A stretch of 9,604 nt of DNA. Origin: Bacteroidales bacterium UBA5197 (lineage in GTDB: Bacteria; Bacteroidota; Bacteroidia; Bacteroidales; Lentimicrobiaceae). The stretch spans positions 1-9,604 of the forward strand of contig DHVX01000077.1 in assembly GCA_002412885.1 (NCBI GenBank), written 5' to 3'. Below are positions 1 through 5,712 of the stretch, one piece after another (the first letter of the stretch is position 1; every line of letters begins with the position of its first letter). Under the pieces are notes generated by a model that was not told where the DNA came from, did not search any database, and worked only from the letters and a program-made list of their open reading frames with translations. The position numbers were made by a program, and so were the translations under genes.

Positions 1-509
1 ATCATTTTTTTGTTGACATCATAAATCAGTACTCCGTAAAGCCGGTTGTCCTTAACAGAAACCTTTACATCGCCGATTATTTTCTCATACTCCTTTTTCG
101 GAACGTACAGTGAAATGACCATATCCTCATCCTTCACCACCTCTTTCAACTCATAAATAGAATTTTTGAGGCCATAATCTTTCAGGTTGTTGTTCAGCGA
201 AAGGTTAAATACCGAAAAATCAATATAACCCGGAACGATAGGATTCTTTATCTGCGCATCTCCTCTAATGGTGTACATTACCGTATCGGTAAAGAGCCAC
301 ATCTCCTTTTCGGGAAACAAAACATCATAAACGATTCGTTTTCTGGCTTTGTCATAAAATACTTTTCCCATGGTAAGGCTTGACCTTCCGTCAGAGCTTT
401 TTTCCTTTACCGAGAAATCAGCTCTGACGCGGTAATACACATCCTTCTGAGCAGATGAAATCAAGGACAAGAGAAAAATCAAGGGCAATAGAAAAATGAG
501 CTTTTTCAT
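1..509 (-). CDS. Secreted beta-rich protein, possibly LolA-like (partial, C-terminus beyond window)
   Basis: I translated this reading frame by hand. It starts at the ATG complementary to 507-509 and stays open through position 1, giving 169 codons with no stop, so the C-terminus is missing. The N-terminus is a clear signal peptide: MKK, a Leu/Ile-rich core, then SSAQ with probable cleavage before KDVYY. The rest alternates short beta-strand-like stretches, including SLTMGKVFYD, RIVYDVLFPEKE, WLFTDTVMYTIR, MVISLYVPKK and RLYGVLIYDV. This pattern, a possible strand-rich half-barrel with a 'FPEKE.W.F.DT' stretch, resembles LolA-like periplasmic lipoprotein-carrier folds, but that is fold-level inference from memory. 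No catalytic motif is visible. It lies 79 bases downstream of the GIPGFWW-family gene on the same strand, so the two may be co-transcribed. No Shine-Dalgarno sequence precedes the start. The frame is real with high confidence; the family is tentative. Confidence 0.75.
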   Translation of the reverse strand, partial: MKKLIFLLPLIFLLSLISSAQKDVYYRVRADFSVKEKSSDGRSSLTMGKVFYDKARKRIVYDVLFPEKEMWLFTDTVMYTIRGDAQIKNPIVPGYIDFSVFNLSLNNNLKDYGLKNSIYELKEVVKDEDMVISLYVPKKEYEKIIGDVKVSVKDNRLYGVLIYDVNKKM

Positions 510-588
510 AAATATCTTAAGAATTTTTCAAAGTCAAAAACAAAAGAGGTTACAAACCCCGGAGACCCAACAAGGAAATGGTTTTCCA

Positions 589-1038
589 TCAATACATTGA
601 AAAGTATGTCAGTATCCACAAGTAGTAAACAACTACAATTCCCACACTTACAACTCCGTTTATAATGCAACCGGTAAGTGCCTGCCGGGCCTGATATTGA
701 TCCTTATCTGATAAAACATAAGCAAGCGCAATACCTATAGGGCCGAAAATACATCCCCACCAAAACCCGGGAATGCCCATAGGATCCTCTATCATATGCC
801 TTGGTGAAAGGCTAAGCCCTGAAAATGAAGCCGGCAGGAATTCCTGTTCTTTGATTTCACTTAAACTTATGAAGTCTTTTGATTCGACAAATTGCTCAAG
901 TTTGCTTAATTCTGTAAAATCGGATTCAATGGCTGCGCGGTCAAAATTAAAATCAGCGGAACCATCTGCAAAGGAGTTAAATACACTTACAAAAAGCAGA
1001 GAAACTGCAACAATGTATTTAATTACGGTTGTTTTCAT
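589..1038 (-). CDS. Small membrane protein with GIPGFWWGCIFGP signature, downstream paralog
   Basis: This is a 149-aa protein of unknown function. I chose the ATG complementary to 1036-1038 because it begins MKTTVIKYIV, a normal signal peptide ending NSFA|DG near residue 24; an in-frame start 39 bases upstream adds a polar leader that would bury it. Residues 25-85 form a charged, helix-prone region presumably in the periplasm. A hydrophobic segment (about 88-110) opens with GIPGFWWGCIFGP, then a short polar loop (SDKDQYQARQ), then a second segment (about 120-146) starting with TGCI. Each segment carries one Cys (C96, C124). It aligns without gaps to the product of 1205-1639 at about 44% identity over 102 residues (counted by eye), so the two are tandem duplicates. 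Similar Bacteroidota hypothetical proteins seem to share the FWWGC motif (recall). A terminator hairpin stands upstream, suggesting its own promoter or reduced read-through. Confidence 0.88.
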   Translation of the reverse strand: MKTTVIKYIVAVSLLFVSVFNSFADGSADFNFDRAAIESDFTELSKLEQFVESKDFISLSEIKEQEFLPASFSGLSLSPRHMIEDPMGIPGFWWGCIFGPIGIALAYVLSDKDQYQARQALTGCIINGVVSVGIVVVYYLWILTYFSMY

Positions 1039-1098
1039 ATCGTTAAAGTTGATTTGTTTGGCAGATTGCGAAAGCATATCCTTGTGGATAATTCATAG

Positions 1099-1140
1099 AA
1101 AAAGCAGCAGAATATAATCAATACATATTATATCTGCTGC
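1099..1140 (-). terminator. Rho-independent terminator between the two paralogs
   Basis: The arms 1104-1118 (GCAGCAGAATATAAT) and 1127-1140 (ATTATATCTGCTGC) pair over 14 base pairs with one bulged base and an 8-base loop. Read on the minus strand, the hairpin is followed at once by five T residues (complement of 1099-1103). It lies 64 bases past the stop of the upstream paralog (1205-1639) and about 60 bases before the start of the downstream one, so it should end or weaken the upstream transcript. Confidence 0.7.
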
Positions 1141-1204
1141 CAGACTGAGCTAATAAACATTGTAGCAACCCATTGGCAAATCGCCCAATGCCAAAACTCT
1201 TTAG

Positions 1205-1639
1205 TTAGATTGCTGATGCCCAGGCAAGATACCAAATCAGGTAGAATACAGCACTAACAGCTGTTCCAACTATACAACCAGTAAAGGCACTTTTAACTTC
1301 TGACCTGTCGTTGTCGGTAACCAGATAAACAATTAGAATTCCGACAGGGCCGAAAATACATCCCCACCAGAAGCCCGGAATACCGAGAGCAGATTCCATC
1401 ATCATGCTGCTGCTCAGGTTCATTGAGGCAAATTCAGCAGAAAGCATACTATCTTCTTTCAATTCAGAAAGAGTCAAATAGTTGTGATCAGCCACTGTTT
1501 GTTCCAAACGGCTCAGATCAGCAAACTCATCCTGAACTTTCTGTTTGTCGATTTTGAAATCATCTGCCTGTCCGGCAAACAGAGTTGTTGCGCTTAGCAT
1601 AACTGCCAGCAACGATAAGAGTAGAATTCTGATTTTCAT
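1205..1639 (-). CDS. Small membrane protein with GIPGFWWGCIFGP signature, upstream paralog
   Basis: This is a 144-aa protein of unknown function and the paralog of the 589-1038 product. The ATG complementary to 1637-1639 was chosen because it opens a signal peptide (MKIRILLLSLLAVML, cleavage near LFA|GQ at residue 22). The longer frame would start upstream of the promoter found at 1700-1731 and is therefore implausible. The mature protein has an acidic helix-prone part (about 23-84), then GIPGFWWGCIFGPVGI at residue 86 opening membrane segment 1, a polar loop (TDNDRSEVKS) and membrane segment 2 from about residue 118 with TGCI. C94 and C122 match the two cysteines of the other copy. The 13-residue core is identical in both copies while flanking sequence has diverged, which suggests the Gly/Trp/Cys segment is the functional part. 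It has its own Bacteroidota-type promoter and a downstream terminator. Function, partners and subcellular membrane are not deducible. Confidence 0.88.
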   Translation of the reverse strand: MKIRILLLSLLAVMLSATTLFAGQADDFKIDKQKVQDEFADLSRLEQTVADHNYLTLSELKEDSMLSAEFASMNLSSSMMMESALGIPGFWWGCIFGPVGILIVYLVTDNDRSEVKSAFTGCIVGTAVSAVFYLIWYLAWASAI

Positions 1640-1699
1640 AAAAGATGAATTAAAGGTGAGAATTAATGCGAATAGGTAATTGATGAACTTAATTGACAG

Positions 1700-1731
1700 C
1701 AAATATATACCAGAAGTATTAAAAATGCAAT
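1700..1731 (-). promoter_or_regulatory. Bacteroidota-type promoter for the 1205-1639 gene
   Basis: On the minus strand the sequence reads ATTG (complement of 1728-1731), then 20 bases, then TATATTTG (complement of 1700-1707). The known Bacteroidota primary sigma consensus is TTTG, 17-23 bases, TAnnTTTG. The -7 box matches fully and the -33 box has one mismatch. Transcription would start near 1693, giving a leader of roughly 55 bases before the chosen ATG. Confidence 0.65.
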
Positions 1732-1855
1732 TCAAGCATGAAAAAAAATAATTTTTTCAATCTGAGCATGATTCAGAATTAAGATTCAGTGAGTTTTTCA
1801 TAAAGAAAACGGAGCGACTTGTAATTCGTCATAATACAATTTCCATTCAAAATTT

Positions 1856-1869
1856 CGCACACCTGTGCG
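1856..1869. promoter_or_regulatory. Perfect palindrome CGCACACCTGTGCG, candidate operator or hairpin
   Basis: The arms CGCACA and TGTGCG are exact reverse complements around a CC centre, flanked by AAAATTT on the left and GTTTTG on the right. It lies in the divergent region, about 125 bases upstream of the leftward promoter and about 220 bases upstream of the C25 start. It could be a binding site for a dimeric regulator or a weak stem-loop. No cognate regulator is in the window. Confidence 0.3.
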
Positions 1870-2055
1870 GTTTTGTGTGTGTTTTTGAGACTGTATTTTA
1901 ACAGAAAAAAATAATATACGTAAATCACAATACACTAACAGAGATCTATTCAGGCTTATATTATTCATATTCAATGCTATATAATCAGTAAAAATTTCGC
2001 TTATCAACACCAACAAATCTTCATTTGTTTTCAGGAACGGTGATTGACTATGGGA

Positions 2056-2091
2056 GTGTGCGCGCAATTGCAAACCGCAAAAACAGCACAC
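2056..2091 (+). promoter_or_regulatory. Possible leader stem abutting the C25 start codon
   Basis: GTGTGC (2056-2061) and GCACAC (2086-2091) are exact reverse complements separated by 24 bases, and the right arm ends directly against the ATG at 2092. In the transcript they could form a 6-bp G/C-rich stem whose right arm lies where ribosomes bind. The loop is large and no Shine-Dalgarno sequence is present, so this is a weak structural observation only. Confidence 0.25.
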
Positions 2092-5000
2092 ATGAAAAAA
2101 CTGTTTACTTCCATTGTAATGATTCTGATCGCCAGCCTGCTTTATGCACAGGAGTGGGTTTCTTTGTCAGGTGGCCGCAAAACAAGCCCGGAAATTTCCG
2201 TAATCAACAATGCTGCAGGAAATATTTTCGCAGAAATCAGCATTGACGGGTTTTACAAACAACAAATTGCTGCATCCTCAGGCATCATGCACAGCATTTC
2301 ATTGCCCGGCGGAACCATGCAAACCGAAGCTGGTTTTCCCGATATTCAGCACATAAGCATTAGCCTTTTGATTCCTGAGCGGGGAAATTTCAGGCTGAAG
2401 GTCACCCATTCAGAATTTACCGAATTTACCGATATCTCTGTTGCCCCTTCAAAAGGCGATCCTCAGTTCTCCGATCTTCCGGAATGGGGAAACTACACAT
2501 ACAACGAAAGTCTGATTCAAAGCAAGGATTTTTATCCTTCCGAAGCAGCAACCGCTGGTCAGCCTTATATCTGGTGCGACTCTCGCGGAATGGCACTGCA
2601 GGTTTTTCCATTTGCATACAATCCGGCATCAGGTGTGCTCAGGGTTTATCACAACATCAGCATTGAGCTGGAGATGACTTCAGGAGCAGGCATTAACGAA
2701 CTTACCCGTTTCAGCGGTTCTTATGGTCGCGAAAGCGGACTCTCTGCCCTGAAGCAGAATCACTTTATCAATTACAGCGAAAACAGCCGTTACACACCCG
2801 TTGCCGAAGCCGGCAATATGCTGATTGTAGCTCCTGAGAATTTCCGGACTACACTTCAGCCATTCATGGATTGGAAAACCCGTTGCGGAATTGAGTGTGA
2901 ATTTGTTGATGTGGCTTCGCTTCAGACTGCCGGTAAGATCAGGGAATTTGTGGCTGAAAAATATTACAGCGAAGGGCTCACCTACCTGCTCATTGCCGGT
3001 GATGCTGCACAGGTTCCCACGAATCAGGCTGAACTAGGCGCCAGTGACAATATGTACGGTTACATTGCCGGTGATGATCACTACCCCGAAGTGCTGGTTG
3101 GCAGATTTCCGGCTGAGAATACTGCACAGTTGGCTGTAATGGTTCAACGCACAGTAAATTACGAAATGTATGGCCATGGAAACGGATCTTACAGCAACTT
3201 CCTCGGAATTGCAAGTGAAGAAGGCCCCGGTGATGATGGTGAACTTGATTATGAGCACATCCGCAAAATCGGTAAAATCCTGCAAACCTACAATTATAAA
3301 GGATTCAGCGAATTGTATGATGGCTCGCACGGAGAAGCTGATGCCGCTGGGAATCCCACCGCAGGCATGGTTGAAGCCGCAATAAATTCCGGACACGGCG
3401 CGGTGATGTACATCGGACACGGTACATCGGGTGCATGGACCACCAGTGCATTTACCGGCGACAATGTGAAGAAACTCACCAATACCGAAACTCATCCTTT
3501 TATCTGGGCTGCCGGATGCAGTAGTGGCGATTTTGTTACCACCACCTGCCTTGCCGAGCGTTGGCTGAGGGCCGAAAAAAATGGTGTTCCTACCGGTGCT
3601 GTTGCTGTAATGATGTCAACAAGCCGCCAGAGCTGGTATCCTCCCATGGAAGCTCAGGACGAAATGGCTCTGATTCTTGCACGCAAAAAAGAAACTGTGA
3701 CTACCCGCACTTTCGGAGGTATTTCGATGAGCGGCTGCATGAAAATGAACGATAAGTATCAGATTGGTGGCTTCAGGGTTACCGATACATGGAATATTTT
3801 TGGCGATCCCTCGGTGATGATCAGAACAGCATCACCTGAGGAAATTCCAGCTCATCATGCTCGGGTAACCGGTGTTGATGCGCGGGAGTTTGTGGTTAAG
3901 CTGCCTGTTCCTGACGCCATGGCCTGCATCACTTACAACGGAAAGTTGTATGGTGCAGCCAGGGCACAGGAAGGATTTGCAACCATTACCCTCGACCAAC
4001 TACCTGAAAACGGAACGCTGCAACTCACCATAACTGCCTACAACCACAAAGCCTATACTGCCGACATTTCAATTACGCAAATGCCTGCTGTTGCTTATAA
4101 TCCCGTTCCGGTGAATTTTGCAGGTAAAGTTTCTCCCTACACTTCTCTCTCCTGGGAAACCCGCGATGGAATGGCTCCTGCTTTTTCTGAAGTAATCCTC
4201 TCGGAATATAAAGATCTGAGCGCTCCGATTGCTACGTTGCTAAGCTTTGATGCTTCTGCGAAACCAGCATTCCCGCTGAATTACGCAAGCACTTATTATT
4301 GGAAAGTCATTTCACACAACAACTCCGGTTCTGTTGAAAGCGAAATCTTTAACTTCACCACAGCCAATCGTCCCGATGAAGATTTTGAAAGTCAGGGATT
4401 TCCGCGCAGCAACTGGTTGAATACCGATGATTTTGCCTGGTTTATTGATGGCAATATTTCATTTGAGGGAATTTATTCCCTGCGTTCAGGAATAATCGGT
4501 GACAACGGAAGAAGCCGTCTGGCTTATACCTGCTTTACTCCTTCTTGCGATTACCTCGGATTCAGAATAAAAGTTTCTACACAATCAAATGCCGACGTGC
4601 TCAGCCTGATCATCGACGGGGTTACTGTAGCAGTTTACAGCGGCGAGATTGACTGGAGCGAAGAGATGTTTGCCATTGAAGCCGGCGAACACCTTATTGA
4701 ATGGATTTACACAAAAAATGACAATGGCACTTCAGGTCAGGATGCCGTGTGGATTGACAATATCTATCTTCCGGGCAACGAAGCTCCCGCTGTTGTGATG
4801 CAGGATTTTTCCACTTGCCCCTCAAATGAGATTGAGCTTAGTATTCAGGCAACCGGCGTATCAAAAGTAGAGTGGATGAGCGACGGCAATGGTTCGTTTG
4901 ACGACATCAACAGTCACTATCCGGTTTACACGGCATCAGCAGAGGATATTGACAGAGGATATGTACATTTCTTTACCGATGTTTTCGGAAATGATTTCTG

Positions 5001-5538
5001 CACTCCTGCCAGACATGGCCTTACAGTGTCATTCCTGGCACTGCCTGAACTTCCGGTGATCAATGACACAACCCTTTATTCAGGCGAAGAAATTGAAATT
5101 ATTATGCCCATTGCTGTAACTGTCGGGTATAAACTTCTCCCTGACGGAACTGAAGGAACACGATTCGTGATAAAAGCCGACGATCTGAATGAGGGTGAAA
5201 ACACCCTGACCATAGCCTGTGAAAATACAGGTGGATGTTCGGTTGAGAAAAGTTTCACAGTAACTGTAATTAAAGGCAGCAGACCTTCTTCAGGGAAAGA
5301 ACTTCTGATGTATCCGAATCCGGCTACCGATCAGGTTTCGTTTGCAACCACCGTTCAGGACAACGGCAGGTTGAATGTAAGAATATTTAATGTTTCAGGT
5401 CAGCTTGTAATGCAATCGGACAATAACAACAATACCGGCAACCGCTTCGATATTTCGGGACTGCCGCAAGGAATTTACATGGTAAGAATAGAAAACGGTG
5501 AAGCATCACAGAACGGCAGGTTTATCAAAACAATGTAA
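2092..5538 (+). CDS. Gingipain-type cysteine peptidase (family C25), T9SS cargo
   Basis: The 1148-aa product is a secreted caspase-fold (clan CD) endopeptidase related to Porphyromonas gingivalis gingipain R. I chose the ATG at 2092 because it begins MKKLFTSIVMILIASLLYAQ, a signal peptide; the in-frame TTG at 2044 only adds a polar leader. Order: propeptide about 21-233; catalytic domain about 234-580; Ig-like C25 C-terminal domain about 587-660; fibronectin-III-like about 669-757; jelly-roll/MAM-like about 764-895; two beta domains about 903-1062; T9SS type A sorting domain 1071-1148 (LLMYPNPA ... GIYMVRI ... RFIKTM). Catalytic His443 (YIGHGT) and Cys476 (AAGCSSGDF) are 33 residues apart, as in RgpB (His211/Cys244, from memory). 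R233 precedes YTPV, matching the gingipain pro/mature junction. D386 (GELDYEH) aligns with RgpB Asp163 and W515 (QSWYPPM) with Trp284 of the S1 pocket, so Arg specificity is inferred. There is no hemagglutinin repeat array as in RgpA. The frame is intact and a hairpin follows. Confidence 0.95.
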   Translation: MKKLFTSIVMILIASLLYAQEWVSLSGGRKTSPEISVINNAAGNIFAEISIDGFYKQQIAASSGIMHSISLPGGTMQTEAGFPDIQHISISLLIPERGNFRLKVTHSEFTEFTDISVAPSKGDPQFSDLPEWGNYTYNESLIQSKDFYPSEAATAGQPYIWCDSRGMALQVFPFAYNPASGVLRVYHNISIELEMTSGAGINELTRFSGSYGRESGLSALKQNHFINYSENSRYTPVAEAGNMLIVAPENFRTTLQPFMDWKTRCGIECEFVDVASLQTAGKIREFVAEKYYSEGLTYLLIAGDAAQVPTNQAELGASDNMYGYIAGDDHYPEVLVGRFPAENTAQLAVMVQRTVNYEMYGHGNGSYSNFLGIASEEGPGDDGELDYEHIRKIGKILQTYNYKGFSELYDGSHGEADAAGNPTAGMVEAAINSGHGAVMYIGHGTSGAWTTSAFTGDNVKKLTNTETHPFIWAAGCSSGDFVTTTCLAERWLRAEKNGVPTGAVAVMMSTSRQSWYPPMEAQDEMALILARKKETVTTRTFGGISMSGCMKMNDKYQIGGFRVTDTWNIFGDPSVMIRTASPEEIPAHHARVTGVDAREFVVKLPVPDAMACITYNGKLYGAARAQEGFATITLDQLPENGTLQLTITAYNHKAYTADISITQMPAVAYNPVPVNFAGKVSPYTSLSWETRDGMAPAFSEVILSEYKDLSAPIATLLSFDASAKPAFPLNYASTYYWKVISHNNSGSVESEIFNFTTANRPDEDFESQGFPRSNWLNTDDFAWFIDGNISFEGIYSLRSGIIGDNGRSRLAYTCFTPSCDYLGFRIKVSTQSNADVLSLIIDGVTVAVYSGEIDWSEEMFAIEAGEHLIEWIYTKNDNGTSGQDAVWIDNIYLPGNEAPAVVMQDFSTCPSNEIELSIQATGVSKVEWMSDGNGSFDDINSHYPVYTASAEDIDRGYVHFFTDVFGNDFCTPARHGLTVSFLALPELPVINDTTLYSGEEIEIIMPIAVTVGYKLLPDGTEGTRFVIKADDLNEGENTLTIACENTGGCSVEKSFTVTVIKGSRPSSGKELLMYPNPATDQVSFATTVQDNGRLNVRIFNVSGQLVMQSDNNNNTGNRFDISGLPQGIYMVRIENGEASQNGRFIKTM

Positions 5539-5570
5539 GGATGCTGTTCTAAATTGCCGGAAACAAGGGG

Positions 5571-5605
5571 AAATCAAGGGCTTGCAGCAATGCAGGCCCT
5601 GATTT
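5571..5605 (+). terminator. GCAA-tetraloop hairpin downstream of the C25 gene
   Basis: Arms 5571-5586 and 5591-5605 pair along almost their full length, with one bulged A (5577) and one T-G wobble, closed by a GCAA loop (5587-5590), which is a GNRA tetraloop. It begins 33 bases after the peptidase stop codon. Only a short, broken T tract follows (ATTTGTTGG), so it may be a weak terminator, a 3'-end stabiliser or a read-through element before the 5713 gene rather than a full stop. Confidence 0.5.
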
Positions 5606-5712
5606 GTTGGCACAGATGCTGATTTGCAAACAGGAAATTGTGATTTCCGGATGCTGATTATGCATCAAATTGAATTATTCCTTACTTTCACATCCTTAAA
5701 ACGAATCCACCG

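Larger units (their letters stand above)
1640..2091. other. Divergent intergenic region between the membrane-protein genes and the C25 peptidase
   Basis: No convincing gene lies in these 452 bases. They hold the leftward promoter at 1700-1731, an A/T-rich inverted repeat near 1741-1760 (GAAAAAA and TTTTTTC arms around AATAA), the palindrome at 1856-1869, and a Cys- and His-containing minus-strand open frame (1798-2091) that resembles no protein I know. For the rightward peptidase gene only a weak promoter candidate is visible: TTTC at 1995-1998, 21 bases, TTCATTTG at 2020-2027, with mismatches in both boxes. The region is more A/T-rich than the flanking genes, as expected for a divergent control region. 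Confidence 0.6.

Noticed and set aside
574..587. GGAAA-TGGT-TTTCC hairpin as terminator of the downstream membrane-protein gene
   Set aside because: The stem is only 5 bp and A/T-rich, and no T tract follows on the minus strand. Read-through into the 1-509 gene is as likely.
1036..1100. Separate promoter for the 589-1038 gene
   Set aside because: The best minus-strand candidate (TATGCTTT) is a poor -7 match with no suitable -33 element. I do not annotate it.
773..1117. Plus-strand 114-codon frame antisense to the downstream paralog
   Set aside because: The minus-strand frame has a paralog, a signal peptide and membrane segments. The plus-strand translation has no such features.
1798..2091. 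97-codon minus-strand open frame in the divergent region
   Set aside because: No signal peptide, no recognisable motif, A/T-biased composition, and it covers the palindrome and the likely leader of the C25 gene. It is most likely a chance frame.
2044..2091. Upstream TTG start for the C25 gene
   Set aside because: It would place 16 polar residues before the signal peptide. The ATG at 2092 gives a standard MKK signal sequence.
3034..3495. 153-codon minus-strand frame inside the C25 catalytic domain
   Set aside because: It is antisense to highly conserved catalytic sequence. Its His/Cys content simply mirrors that sequence.
5683..5690. TACTTTCA as a -7 box for the papain-like gene
   Set aside because: It only partly matches TAnnTTTG, and no TTG-type -33 box is found 17-23 bases upstream.
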